Position numbers and translations under genes: made by a program
The notes under the pieces: model-generated
What the model saw: the letters and a program-made list of their open reading frames with translations, nothing else
Databases searched by the model: none
Told to the model about the DNA's origin: nothing
From: Phycisphaerae bacterium
Lineage (GTDB): Bacteria; Planctomycetota; Phycisphaerae; UBA1845
Length of the DNA stretch: 53,854 nucleotides
Direction: 5' to 3'
NCBI GenBank assembly: GCA_022072505.1
Contig: JAJVHU010000029.1
Coordinates: forward strand, 69,917 to 123,770
Part shown: positions 24,198-32,989 of the stretch, piece by piece
How the letters are laid out: each line of letters starts with the position of its first letter
How positions within the stretch are numbered: position 1 is the stretch's first letter

Positions 24198-24833
24198 TCA
24201 ACGACCGCCCCCGATCATGCCTTCGAGCGAGACGATCACCCGCACCTCATCCCCCAGACCGCCGCCCTCGATCATGTACGTCATCCCGAACTCGCTGCGC
24301 TTGATCGTGAACACGGTCTCAAAACCGCAGCGCTTTCCGCCGCGGCCTTCGGCGGTCCCGGTCCAGTCCACCTGCGCGGTCAGCGGCTTGGTGACGCCGT
24401 GGATCGTCAGATCGCCGGACACTTCGTAGGTCTTGTCGCCGACCTTCTTCGCGGACTTGCTCTTGAACGTCAGTTTCGGGTGCTCCGCGACGTTGAAGAA
24501 GTCCGGGCTTTTCAGGTGGCCGTCCAGCTTGTCATTGCCGGTGTCGACGCTTCCGGCGGCGATCGAAACATCGAACTGCGGACCGGCGGCGCTTGCCCCG
24601 TCGAAGACGATCGTTCCGGTCACGTCGTTGAACCGCCCGTAAAACATTCCCGCGCCGAGGTGATGCACGCGGAACAACGCCTTGGAATGCACCGCGTCGA
24701 TCGTAAACGACTCGACCGTCGCGGATGCGGCTTCGACGCGACCCGCCTCCGAGGTGTAAGCGCTGCGCCACCCCAGAACACACCCCAGCCCCGCGATCAC
24801 GGCGACGGCGATAACGGCATTACGTGGATTCAT
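24198..24833 (-). CDS. YceI family periplasmic protein
   Basis: Lipocalin-fold YceI-type protein that binds polyisoprenoids in characterised members. The ATG at 24833 is preceded by AAGGAG. Residues 1-30 form an uncleaved or cleaved membrane signal. The mature part has FTIDAVHSKALFRVHHLG at its start, GRFNDVTGTIVFD, LKSPDFFNVAEHPKLTFKS, and LTIHGVTKPLTAQV, all family hallmarks. It ends with IVSLEGMIGG. It is divergent from rsmE, sharing a 160-base promoter region. Confidence 0.93.
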   Translation of the reverse strand: MNPRNAVIAVAVIAGLGCVLGWRSAYTSEAGRVEAASATVESFTIDAVHSKALFRVHHLGAGMFYGRFNDVTGTIVFDGASAAGPQFDVSIAAGSVDTGNDKLDGHLKSPDFFNVAEHPKLTFKSKSAKKVGDKTYEVSGDLTIHGVTKPLTAQVDWTGTAEGRGGKRCGFETVFTIKRSEFGMTYMIEGGGLGDEVRVIVSLEGMIGGGR

Positions 24834-24961
24834 GTCTGTCTCCTTCCAAGATTGAACCGTCAACTCTGCAAACGAGGTTGCGCGGCCCCCCGTCGGCGCA
24901 GCGCATACCCGGTCCAACCTTATCCGCCGGACGGATATTCCGTCCAGCGCGGCGACCTGCG

Positions 24962-24989
24962 TTGCGTGACACGCTTGAGGAAACATAAT
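24962..24989 (+). promoter_or_regulatory. Candidate promoter giving a leaderless rsmE message
   Basis: TTGCGT (24962-24967), a 16-base spacer, and CATAAT (24984-24989). The rsmE ATG lies 6 bases after the -10, as at 13104. The only purine-rich stretch (TGAGGA, 24976-24981) is 14 bases from the ATG and inside the promoter, so a leaderless transcript is likely if this promoter is used. Confidence 0.5.
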
Positions 24990-24995
24990 CCGCAC

Positions 24996-25763
24996 ATGCG
25001 GCGGGCGCGGATTTATCACCCGGACCTCAATCATCGTCAGGTGACGCTTTCGCAGGACGAGTCGCATCACGTGCGCGACGTTCTTCGCTTGCGTCCGGGG
25101 AACGAGGTGGAGCTTTTTGACGGCGCAGGCCGCACCGCCGCCGGCTGTGTGACGACGGCAACACGTGAAGGCGTTTGCGTTCAGATCGGCGCAATTCAGA
25201 CCGCGCTCGCGCGGCGACCGCCACGGCTTTCGCTTGCCGTCTGTCCCCCGAGGGGCGATCGCCAGCAGACGCTGGTCGAGAAATGCACCGAACTCGGCGT
25301 GGAAGCGATCACGCCGCTGGTCTGCGCGCGAAGCGTCGTCGTGCCGGGGCCGTCACTCTTGAACCGGTGGCGGCGGTGGGCGATCGAGGCTTGCAAGCAG
25401 TGCGGACGCGCGGACCTTCCGCGGATCGACCCCCCTGCCGCTTTCGTGGATATGATCGCTCACCGCTTGCCGTCGTCGACGATCGCCATCGCGGACGCGG
25501 ACGGCGACGATCGAGACGTTCTCGACGGGTTGGCGGGTTGCGGGACGACGGACGTTCTGCTCCTGATCGGTCCGGAAGGCGGGTGGGCGGATGAGGAGAT
25601 GACCGCGGCGCGCGCGGCAGGCATTACGACCGTGGCGTTGGCCGAGGGTACGCTTCGCGTGGAGACGGCGGCGATCGCGGCGGCGGCGGTGTTCGCGGCG
25701 AGGCGGGTTCAGGAAGAGCGTCTGCAACCTCCGGACGCCACGTCGGACGGTTTGCGCGGATGA
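24996..25763 (+). CDS. rsmE: 16S rRNA (uracil-1498-N3)-methyltransferase
   Basis: SPOUT-class methyltransferase of the 30S subunit, 255 residues. The N-terminal PUA-like domain has SQDESHHVRDVLRLRPGNEVELFDG. The catalytic domain has VEKCTELGVEAITPL, IEACKQCGR and the knot motif LLIGPEGGWADEE, then TLRVETAAI. The frame upstream of 24996 is antisense to yceI and not coding. Its stop overlaps the ATG of the ABC transporter gene by 4 bases (ATGA), an unexpected pairing of an rRNA methylase with a sugar transporter. Confidence 0.94.
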   Translation: MRRARIYHPDLNHRQVTLSQDESHHVRDVLRLRPGNEVELFDGAGRTAAGCVTTATREGVCVQIGAIQTALARRPPRLSLAVCPPRGDRQQTLVEKCTELGVEAITPLVCARSVVVPGPSLLNRWRRWAIEACKQCGRADLPRIDPPAAFVDMIAHRLPSSTIAIADADGDDRDVLDGLAGCGTTDVLLLIGPEGGWADEEMTAARAAGITTVALAEGTLRVETAAIAAAAVFAARRVQEERLQPPDATSDGLRG

Positions 25764-28459
25764 CAGCCGACCGCATCAACATGACCGGCGTGTCAAAGCG
25801 CTTCGGCGGCGTCGAGGCGCTGTCCGGCGTGGATTTCACCGTCCGCGCCGCGGAAGTTCATGCTTTGCTGGGCGAGAACGGCGCGGGGAAGTCCACCTTG
25901 ATCCGCATCCTGACGGGCGTACACGCGCCGGACGCGGGGCGCATCCTGCTGGACGACCGGCCCTTCCGTCCGCGCACGCCGGCCGACGCGCTGCGCCTCG
26001 GCGTCGCCGCGGTTCATCAGGAGCTGCAACTGATCCCCACGTTGTCGGTGGCGGAGAACGTCATGCTGGGGCGGATGCCGCGGCGGAGGGGCCTGATCGA
26101 CTGGCGCGGCGTTCGCGAAAAAGCTCGCCGGTCGCTCGGGCGCCTCGGGCTGGAAGTCGATGTCAGCCTGCGTCTCGACGCGTGCTCCGCCGCGGTCCGG
26201 CAGATCGTCGCCGTCGCCCGGGCCTTGTACGATGAGAGCGGCGAAGATCACGCACCGCGTGCTCCCCGGGTCATCGTGATGGACGAGCCGACATCGAGTC
26301 TTGATCGCGGCGAGGCTTTGCGGATCCTCGACCTCGTCCGGCGGATCAGGGCTTCGGGAACCTCGGTCATATTCATCTCGCATTCCCTGGATGACGTGTA
26401 CGCCGTCGCGGACCGGATGACGGTGCTGCGCGAAGGCCGGTGCGTCGGGGTTTTCGAGGCGGGCGCCACGCCGCGCGTCGAACTCGTGCGGCATATGCTG
26501 GGGCGATCGCTTTCGCAGCCGGTCTCGCCGTCAGCCTCCCCGCGCCCGCGGCGCGTCACCGACGGCGCATGCGCGGAAGTCGAAGTCGGCGACGCGCCGC
26601 TCGCCGTCGGCGCTGCAACTCCCCTGCTGGTCTGCCGGAACCTGTCGCGCCGTGGCGCCGTCGAGTCTGCTTCGTTTCAGTTAAGCCGGGGCGAAGTCCT
26701 CGGGTTTGCGGGGTTGCTGGGTTCCGGTCGGACCGAGACCGCCCGTCTTGTCTTCGGCGTGGATCGTGCGGACGGCGGTGAACTACTCATTGATGGAGGC
26801 ATCGTGCGAGGGCGCAATCCGGCGAACTCGATCCGCCGCGGGCTTGCGTTCTGTCCGGAGGATCGAGCGACGGAAGGCGTCATCGGCGAGCTTTCGATCC
26901 GCGAGAACGTCGCCCTCGTGGTTCAGCGCCGGTTGTCGCGGTGGGGACTCGTGTCCCGCCGTCTCCAGCTTCGGATCGCCGAGGAGATGATCCGCCGGAT
27001 GAACATCGTCTCCCGGAGTCCGGAGCAACCCGTCCGGGAGTTGTCCGGCGGCAATCAGCAGAAAGTCGTCCTTGCCCGGTGGCTCGCCGCCTCACCGCGC
27101 CTGCTGATCCTCGACGAACCGACGCGAGGGATCGACATCGGCGCGAAGCAGACGGTGGAGGCGCTCGTCCGGGAGCTTTCGTCCGAGGGGATGTCGCTGA
27201 TCTTCATCTCCGCCGAGCTGGAGGAGGTTCTGCGCACGTCAGACCGGATCCTCGTGTTTCACGACCGTCGTTGCGTCGGCGAAGTCCGGTCCGAAGACGT
27301 GGATCTGCCGCGCCTGGTCGGCCTGATCGCCGGAGCAGACCCCGAGATACGAGCGGTCGCGCCCGAAGACCCCGCGTCCGACGTCAAAGTCGAGGAACCG
27401 CATCGGGTCGTCGTCAGGTTCGTGACGCCTCCCGCCGCGCCGCCGCCTGTCTCGGAACGTGCCGTCGGTCCGACAACGCCGCGGCGCGAGGCGTCCGGCG
27501 ACCGACGAGGGTATGTGCGCCGGCATGCCTGGGTCGTCCCGCTCGTCGCCCTTCTCGGCGTCACCGGGCTTACGCTTATGCTGGCGCCGCGCTTCGGGCG
27601 GATCGAGTGGCGCGACGGGCGGCTGGATGGCGCGGCGGTTCAGGTCGTCCGTCAAGCCGCTCCCGTCATCATGCTCGCGGTCGGCATGACGCTGGTGATC
27701 GGGCTGGGAGGGATCGATCTTTCCGTGGGCGCGGTGATGGCGATGGCGGGCGCGGCAGGAGCGCTGGTTCTGACAAGGGGAGGATCGGCGACGACGGCGG
27801 TCTGCGCGGGGATCGCGGTCGGGGCGGGCTGCGGCGCGTGGAACGGCGCGCTGGTTTCGATCGCGCGCGTTCCGCCCATCATCGCCACGCTCATCCTTCT
27901 GGTTGCGGGTCGAGGGCTGGCACAACTACCCACCGAGGGGCTGCAATTGACGGTGAACGCGCCGGGGTTTGCGCGCCTTGCCTCGGGGCATTTTCTCGGG
28001 CTTCCGCTGCCGTTTCATTTTGCGATGATGCTGGCGCTGATCGTCGTCGTCGTCACGCGCGGCACCGTCGTCGGACTTTATCTGGAGGCGGCGGGCGCGG
28101 GTCGAGCCGCGTCGCACCTGTGCGGCCTGCGCCTCCGCACCCTCGAGTTTCTTACGTATGTTGCGTCGGGCTTGTGCGCGGGGTTCGCCGGATTGCTGGT
28201 CACGGCGGACGCGCGGGTCGCCGATGTCTCCAACTGCGGGCTGTATCTCGAGCTGGACGCGATCCTGGCGGTCGTCATCGGCGGCACGCGCCTTTCCGGA
28301 GGCCGCCTTCGAATTGGCGGAGCCGTCCTGGGGGCGCTGCTGATGCAGACGCTGACGACGGCGATGCTCATGAGCAGAATCGCTCCCGAGCACGCCCTGA
28401 TCATCAAAGGCGCCGCGGCGCTGGCGGTCTGCCTCGTGACTCATCGAGAAAGGATGTGA
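25760..28459 (+). CDS. Sugar ABC transporter: ATPase (two cassettes) fused to permease
   Basis: A single 899-residue protein joins an RbsA/YtfR-type double ATPase to an RbsC/YtfT-type permease, normally separate subunits. First cassette: Walker A GENGAGKST (residues 38-46), a divergent signature ACSAAVRQ (141-148), Walker B VIVMDE (171-176). Second cassette: degenerate Walker A GLLGSGRTETA (usual for this subfamily), signature LSGGNQQK (428-435), Walker B LLILDE (448-453). A linker of about 60 Pro/Glu-rich residues (530-588) leads to about 8-9 helices with GMTLVIGLGGIDLSVG and VIGGTRLSGG. It is coupled upstream to rsmE and abuts the second permease. No substrate-binding protein gene is in the window. 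Confidence 0.9.
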   Translation: MTADRINMTGVSKRFGGVEALSGVDFTVRAAEVHALLGENGAGKSTLIRILTGVHAPDAGRILLDDRPFRPRTPADALRLGVAAVHQELQLIPTLSVAENVMLGRMPRRRGLIDWRGVREKARRSLGRLGLEVDVSLRLDACSAAVRQIVAVARALYDESGEDHAPRAPRVIVMDEPTSSLDRGEALRILDLVRRIRASGTSVIFISHSLDDVYAVADRMTVLREGRCVGVFEAGATPRVELVRHMLGRSLSQPVSPSASPRPRRVTDGACAEVEVGDAPLAVGAATPLLVCRNLSRRGAVESASFQLSRGEVLGFAGLLGSGRTETARLVFGVDRADGGELLIDGGIVRGRNPANSIRRGLAFCPEDRATEGVIGELSIRENVALVVQRRLSRWGLVSRRLQLRIAEEMIRRMNIVSRSPEQPVRELSGGNQQKVVLARWLAASPRLLILDEPTRGIDIGAKQTVEALVRELSSEGMSLIFISAELEEVLRTSDRILVFHDRRCVGEVRSEDVDLPRLVGLIAGADPEIRAVAPEDPASDVKVEEPHRVVVRFVTPPAAPPPVSERAVGPTTPRREASGDRRGYVRRHAWVVPLVALLGVTGLTLMLAPRFGRIEWRDGRLDGAAVQVVRQAAPVIMLAVGMTLVIGLGGIDLSVGAVMAMAGAAGALVLTRGGSATTAVCAGIAVGAGCGAWNGALVSIARVPPIIATLILLVAGRGLAQLPTEGLQLTVNAPGFARLASGHFLGLPLPFHFAMMLALIVVVVTRGTVVGLYLEAAGAGRAASHLCGLRLRTLEFLTYVASGLCAGFAGLLVTADARVADVSNCGLYLELDAILAVVIGGTRLSGGRLRIGGAVLGALLMQTLTTAMLMSRIAPEHALIIKGAAALAVCLVTHRERM

Positions 28460-29437
28460 ATGAGACGGACCGCCGAAAACGCGGGAATGCTGACCGGTGC
28501 GGCGATCAGCGTCGTCCTTTTTGCGTCGGCGGCGATGCATCAGCCCGACATGGCGCAGGTTCCGGTCATTCTCGACCTTCTGAACGGCAACGCGGCGCTG
28601 GGCGTCATCGCCGTGGGAATGACCCTGGTCATCCTGACCGGAGGCATTGATCTTTCGGTCGGCTCCGTGTTCGCCCTCTCCGCCACCCTGACGGCCGTCC
28701 TGACCGCGGGGCGCGGTTGCCCCCCCACGCTGGCGTTCACGACGGCAATTGCCGCCGGGGCGCTTCTCGGCGCGGGATCGGGCTGGGTCATCACCACGTT
28801 CCGGATCGCCCCTTTCATCGTCACGCTCGCCGGCATGTTCCTGGCCCGGGGGCTCGCGCTTTCCGTCAGCCTCACGAGTCTCGGCATCGAGCATCCCGCG
28901 CATCAGAGGCTCGTCGAGTTCTCCGTGCCGATCGGAGAGGGTAGACTGCACCTGAACGCGATGATCTTCGTGCTGGTGCTTCTTACGGTTGCCGGGGCGT
29001 TGCGCTGGACGGCTTTCGGCCGATATGTTTACGCGGCGGGCGGGGCGGAGTCGGCGGCTCGGGTGATGGGTCTGCCGACAGGGCGGACGAAGATCGCCGT
29101 GTATGCGCTCAGCGGCGCCTGCGCCGGACTGGCGGGCGTCATGCGGACGCTGGAGATGTCCTCGGGAGACCCGACGGCTGGAGTCGGGCTGGAGCTGGAG
29201 GCCGTCGCGGCGGTCGTCATCGGCGGGACGCTCCTGACGGGCGGCGTGGGCGGCGTCGCGGGGACGCTGACGGGCGTGCTGGCGCTGGCGACGATCCAGA
29301 CCTGGATCATGTTCGACGGGAGGCTGAGTTCCTGGTGGGCGAAGGTGGCGACGGGCGGGCTTCTTCTGGCGTTCGTACTCGTTCAGCGGGCGTTGGCGCG
29401 GAAACCCTCCGCAAGGATCGCAGGATCAGCGGCATGA
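28460..29437 (+). CDS. Sugar ABC transporter permease (YjfF/RbsC type)
   Basis: Second inner-membrane permease of the same importer, 325 residues with about 9 helices. It shows VGMTLVILTGGIDLSVGSV, the GRYVYAAGGAESAARVMGL cytoplasmic coupling segment and VIGGTLLTGGVGG, all typical of the carbohydrate-uptake-2 (CUT2) permease family. It starts on the base after the fused gene's stop. Two permeases with one double ATPase is the arrangement of the galactofuranose YtfQRT-YjfF importer, so a heterodimeric pore is likely. The sugar is unknown. Confidence 0.9.
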   Translation: MRRTAENAGMLTGAAISVVLFASAAMHQPDMAQVPVILDLLNGNAALGVIAVGMTLVILTGGIDLSVGSVFALSATLTAVLTAGRGCPPTLAFTTAIAAGALLGAGSGWVITTFRIAPFIVTLAGMFLARGLALSVSLTSLGIEHPAHQRLVEFSVPIGEGRLHLNAMIFVLVLLTVAGALRWTAFGRYVYAAGGAESAARVMGLPTGRTKIAVYALSGACAGLAGVMRTLEMSSGDPTAGVGLELEAVAAVVIGGTLLTGGVGGVAGTLTGVLALATIQTWIMFDGRLSSWWAKVATGGLLLAFVLVQRALARKPSARIAGSAA

Positions 29438-29477
29438 CGACGAAAACGAAGCGCCCGAGCACGGAAAGCGGGTGCGC

Positions 29478-30431
29478 ATGACGGGGCACGCCACGACCCG
29501 GATCCGCGGCGAGGCGGCGTCCTTCCGCGATTTCATCCAGCTCCTGCGCCCCACGCAGTGGATCAAGAACGTCGTGGTTCTCGCCGGACCCGTGGCGGCG
29601 AAACGACTGTTTCACCGGGAGGATTTCGTCAACGCGCTCCTGGCGTTCGCCGCCTTCTGCCTGGCTTCCAGCGCCGCCTACGCGATCAACGACACGATCG
29701 ACCGCCACGCCGACGCGAAGCATCCGACGAAGCGCAACCGCCCCCTCGCCCGCGGCGCGATCCGCCCGGCGACGGCGCTGACGATCGCCGCGGTCCTGAT
29801 CACGACCGCCCTTGCCCTTTCCGCCACGCTCCTCAATGCGAAGGTCGTCATCATTCTTGCCACGTACTTCGTGATGGTCCTGGGATACTCCGTCGCGCTC
29901 AAGAACCGCATTCTCCTCGACGTCATCGTCATCGCGACCGGGTTCGTGCTGCGGGCGTGGGCGGGTTCCGAGGCCGTCGGCGTCCAGACCTCGGAGTGGC
30001 TGGTCGCGTGCATGTTCACGCTCTGTCTTTTTCTCGGGTTCGGCAAGCGGCGCTGCGAACTGGCGATGCTCAACAACGAGGACGACGCGCGGGAGCACCG
30101 CGCGACGCTCGTTCGGTATACGCCCGACCTGCTGAACCACCTGATCACCGTCTCGGCGGGGATCGCGATCATCACGTTCCTGCTTTACACGATGGACCGC
30201 GGGCCCAGCCCCTTCGACCGCCGACTCATGTTTTACACGCTTCCGATCGTCTTTTACGGCGTGTTTCGCTACGCGATGATCACCGAGCTGGGCATCTTCG
30301 CCGGTCCGACCGAAATCATTCTTAAGGACAAAGGCATGAGGGCGAGCATCCTTTTGTGGGCGGCGGTGGCGCTGGCGATCGTGTACAAGGACGCCGTCCT
30401 GAACGTCTTCGGGATCACACACTGGCCGTGA
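29478..30431 (+). CDS. UbiA-type prenyltransferase, decaprenyl-phosphate phosphoribosyltransferase-like
   Basis: Integral membrane transferase of 317 residues with about eight helices. It has LLRPTQWIKNVVV, the first Asp motif NDTIDRHADAKHPTKRNRPLA (Asn71, Asp75, Asp79), and a second region GYSVALKNRILLDVIVIATGFVLRAWAG. Residue spacing and the HPxKRxRPLA end are those of the group containing decaprenyl-phosphate 5-phosphoribosyltransferase, which starts decaprenyl-phosphoarabinose synthesis in mycobacteria. GTG 29472 and ATG 29478 are both possible starts. It follows the ABC permease by about 40 bases. Confidence 0.85.
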   Translation: MTGHATTRIRGEAASFRDFIQLLRPTQWIKNVVVLAGPVAAKRLFHREDFVNALLAFAAFCLASSAAYAINDTIDRHADAKHPTKRNRPLARGAIRPATALTIAAVLITTALALSATLLNAKVVIILATYFVMVLGYSVALKNRILLDVIVIATGFVLRAWAGSEAVGVQTSEWLVACMFTLCLFLGFGKRRCELAMLNNEDDAREHRATLVRYTPDLLNHLITVSAGIAIITFLLYTMDRGPSPFDRRLMFYTLPIVFYGVFRYAMITELGIFAGPTEIILKDKGMRASILLWAAVALAIVYKDAVLNVFGITHWP

Positions 30432-30455
30432 CGTTCGCGGCGGCGGCGGTATGAT
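30428..30455 (+). promoter_or_regulatory. Candidate promoter of the SEC-C gene
   Basis: GTGACG (30428-30433), a 16-base spacer and TATGAT (30450-30455). The -35 overlaps the stop codon of the prenyltransferase gene. The expected start near 30462 leaves a leader of about 65 bases with AGGGAG upstream of the ATG. Confidence 0.4.
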
Positions 30456-30527
30456 TCCTGCAACGTAATCTCAGAGACGGTCAGCGGAGCATCCCGCTCC
30501 GGCGGCTTCAAGGGAGTCTTGAACGGT

Positions 30528-30734
30528 ATGAGCAAAAAAAGCGACGTAGGCGCTCGACGGTTTCACGACAAGGCGGAGAAGGAGCGCGAATACAAGAAGC
30601 AACTGCCCGGCGAGGACGATCCCCCGCTTCCGGAACCGGTCGAGCCGATCCGCGGCGACAAGACGCCGGGACGCAATGATCCCTGCGCCTGCGGCAGCGG
30701 CAAGAAATACAAGCAGTGCTGCGGCAAGGGCTAA
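30528..30734 (+). CDS. SEC-C motif small protein (68 aa)
   Basis: The C-terminus carries the SEC-C zinc-binding motif [20 protein letters not shown], the same tail found on SecA where it binds zinc and contacts SecB and ribosomes. The rest is charged and helical ([19 protein letters not shown]). AGGGAG at 30511-30516 supports ATG 30528 over an in-frame TTG at 30519. It is a free-standing SEC-C protein; possible roles include chaperone or ribosome adaptor, none shown. Confidence 0.85.
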   Translation: MSKKSDVGARRFHDKAEKEREYKKQLPGEDDPPLPEPVEPIRGDKTPGRNDPCACGSGKKYKQCCGKG

Positions 30735-30836
30735 CCGCGCCGCGCGGTCTCGACAGCACAAGGCGAGTTTCGACCGTGCAAACGCGGCAAGAGGCTTTGT
30801 CGCTCCGGACGCGGGTCGCGGGGCGTTCGCCGCCGG

Positions 30837-31727
30837 TCAGCGCTTCAGCGCCGCCGCCATCGTCGCTCCGATGTCCGCCGGGGAACTCGACACCGCGACG
30901 CCGGCTCGCTTGAACGCCTCGATCTTCGACGCCGCGGTCCCCTCGCCGCCGGAGATGATCGCTCCGGCGTGGCCCATCCTCTTTCCGGGAGGCGCCGTCT
31001 GACCGGCGATGAACGCGACGACCGGTTTCTTCATGTTCGCGCGGATCCAGTCCGCCGCGGCCTCCTCGTCGCTGCCGCCGATCTCGCCGATGACGATGAC
31101 CCCGTGCGTCTGCGGATCCTTCTCGAACCGCTCCAGCAGGTCGATGAAGTTAAGCCCCTTCACCGGGTCGCCGCCGATCCCGATGCACGTGGATTGCGAC
31201 AGATTCCGCGTCGTACACTGCCAGACCGCCTCGTACGTCAGCGTCCCGCTGCGTGAGATGATGCCCACCGCCGGTCCGCCGTTGCTCGCCGGCTTGTGAA
31301 TGTACCCCGGCATGATGCCGATCTTGCACTGCCCCGGCGTGATGATTCCCGGACAGTTCGGACCGATCAGGAGCGATCCCTTTGCGTCGAGGTGTGCGCG
31401 AGCCTTCACCATGTCGAGCGTCGGGATGCCCTCGGTGATGAGGATGATGAGCTTAATGCCCGCGTCCGCCGCCTCGATCGCCGCCGCCGCCGCAAACGCC
31501 GCCGGGACGAAGATCAGCGTCGCGTTTGCTCCGGTCGCCGCCACTGCGTCCTTGCAATTATTGAACACGGGCAGGCCGTGCTCGGAGGTTGTCCCGCCCT
31601 TTCCAGGTGTGACCCCCCCCACCATCTTCGTTCCGTATTCGAGGCACTGCTTCGTGTGAAACGCCCCGGCTTTTCCGGTAATGCCCTGACAGATGACCTT
31701 CGTGTTCGCATCAACGAGAATGCTCAT
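30837..31727 (-). CDS. sucD: Succinyl-CoA ligase, alpha subunit
   Basis: ADP/GDP-forming succinyl-CoA synthetase alpha chain of the TCA cycle, 296 residues. It has the CoA-binding N-terminus ([16 protein letters not shown]), [37 protein letters not shown], and [15 protein letters not shown] with the phosphorylated His. The protein is full length. Its beta partner sucC, usually directly upstream, is not in this window: the upstream neighbour is a divergent flavin reductase. Confidence 0.96.
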   Translation of the reverse strand: MSILVDANTKVICQGITGKAGAFHTKQCLEYGTKMVGGVTPGKGGTTSEHGLPVFNNCKDAVAATGANATLIFVPAAFAAAAAIEAADAGIKLIILITEGIPTLDMVKARAHLDAKGSLLIGPNCPGIITPGQCKIGIMPGYIHKPASNGGPAVGIISRSGTLTYEAVWQCTTRNLSQSTCIGIGGDPVKGLNFIDLLERFEKDPQTHGVIVIGEIGGSDEEAAADWIRANMKKPVVAFIAGQTAPPGKRMGHAGAIISGGEGTAASKIEAFKRAGVAVSSSPADIGATMAAALKR

Positions 31728-31893
31728 GTGCCCCGTCCCGTGCTCCTTCCGAATCCGACTCTGCAGCGCGCCTGCCGCACCGACGGCAAGGGCGGCGACC
31801 GAGGGCGGAATCTAGCACAGGCCCGGCGCGGTTGCGAGTCCGCGCCGCCGTCCGCATTGACAATCCGGATTCAGCGCGTTCCCCTTCACGGGG

Positions 31894-32562
31894 ATGTTCT
31901 TCGACCTTCAACCCGGCGGATCGGCGCCCGACTCAGGCGGAGCGGACGCCGCCTGCGCCAAGCCGTCCCCCCGCGATCTTTACCGCCTCGCCATCTCGTT
32001 CGTCGTCCCGCGTCCGATCGCCCTGGTCTCGACCGTCGCCGCCGACGGTCGCCGCAACCTCGCGCCGTTCAGCTTCTACAACTGGGTTTCCGCCAACCCG
32101 CCGGTGCTGGTGGTCTGCCCGGCGCTGAAGCGCGACGGAACCGCGAAGGACACGCTGGCCAACATTCTTGAAACCGGCGAGTTCGTCGTCGCGTCCGTCA
32201 CCGAGGATCTGGCTGAACGCATGAACCGCTGCTCCGCGCCCTTCCCACGCGGCGTGGACGAGTTCGCCGAGTCCGGTCTCACCCCGGCGCCCGCGCGGAA
32301 AGTCCGGCCCGCGCTCGTCTCGGAATCGCCGGTGAATCTTGAGTGCCGTCTTCGGCGGCACATCAGTTTCGGGGAACACGGCGGCGCGGGGCAGGCGATC
32401 TTCGGCGACGTGTTGGCAATTCACGCGGAGGACGCGATCCTCAGCCCGGACGGTTTCGTGGACGAGGACAAGCTTCGCGCCATCGGGCGCCTCGGACGCA
32501 ACAGCTACGCTCGAACGCGCGACCGCTTCGACCTCTCCCCGCCGCGCCTCGAGCGCGGATGA
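31894..32562 (+). CDS. Flavin reductase family protein (FMN-binding split barrel)
   Basis: A 222-residue FMN-binding split-barrel protein of the flavin reductase/DIM6-NTAB family. It has VVPRPIALVSTVAADGRRNLAPFSFYNWVSANPP at the flavin site, TAKDTLANILETGEFVVASV, and LECRLRRHISFGEHGG. Such proteins reduce flavin or hydroxylate aromatics with a partner, but substrates are varied and no partner is next to it. No ribosome site is seen before the ATG. A perfect TTGACA at 31857-31862 lacks a matching -10. Confidence 0.88.
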   Translation: MFFDLQPGGSAPDSGGADAACAKPSPRDLYRLAISFVVPRPIALVSTVAADGRRNLAPFSFYNWVSANPPVLVVCPALKRDGTAKDTLANILETGEFVVASVTEDLAERMNRCSAPFPRGVDEFAESGLTPAPARKVRPALVSESPVNLECRLRRHISFGEHGGAGQAIFGDVLAIHAEDAILSPDGFVDEDKLRAIGRLGRNSYARTRDRFDLSPPRLERG

Positions 32563-32591
32563 CCGAACCCGCGGCGATCCGAAACCGGCCT

Positions 32592-32681
32592 TCACCAGGT
32601 GAAAGGCGGCTCGTTGGCCACGTAGATGAAAAGCCCCACCAAGGCGATCATCGCCGCCAGCGCCTGAAACAGAAAACCCAC
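32592..32681 (-). CDS. Membrane microprotein (29 aa)
   Basis: A GTG start at 32681 is preceded by an almost perfect Shine-Dalgarno, TAAGGAGGT, at 6-7 bases. The 29-residue product starts MGFLFQALAAMIALVGLFIY, a single hydrophobic helix, and ends in a short polar, aromatic tail (VANEPPFTW). The frame upstream of the GTG runs through the ribosome site and is not coding. It resembles the tiny single-helix subunits or regulators of membrane complexes, but I do not recognise it. It is alone on the minus strand between plus-strand genes. Confidence 0.65.
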   Translation of the reverse strand: MGFLFQALAAMIALVGLFIYVANEPPFTW

Positions 32682-32989
32682 GTTAAACCTCCTTAACAAT
32701 GCCGCGCAATTTGCGCCCCGTCGCGCAATCTCTCCCCCTGCCTCGCTTTCGGCGTGCAGACCCTGCCGCTCACCGGTCAACGACCGCGGGATGATGCCCG
32801 GTTCAGGGTGCGCGGGCAATGCGTTCCGGTCAAACGACTGCCGCCGATCCGCCGCGGACGTGGATCCGGTGGTCGCCCCTCGCCCGCCTGCCGATAAAAG
32901 AGGGACCGCCCCGCTGGAGTTTCCACCGGCGAGGGCGTAGACTCCGGAAGCGAGGGTAAGGTCGGCAGTTTCCGCCTGAGTATCTATCC
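32682..32989. other. Intergenic region between the microprotein and the DUF2062 gene
   Basis: Besides the microprotein's ribosome site (32684-32694), this 308-base divergent region shows an inverted CGCAATTTGCG at 32705-32715 and no dispersed repeat. I see no convincing promoter boxes and no further gene. Confidence 0.45.

Noticed and set aside
23655..24995. Long plus-strand frame continuous with rsmE
   Set aside because: It runs antisense to the YceI and membrane protein genes; the rsmE family N-terminus begins at 24996.
31857..31885. Perfect TTGACA upstream of the flavin reductase gene
   Set aside because: No -10 box at suitable spacing (GC-rich there), so a promoter is not supported.
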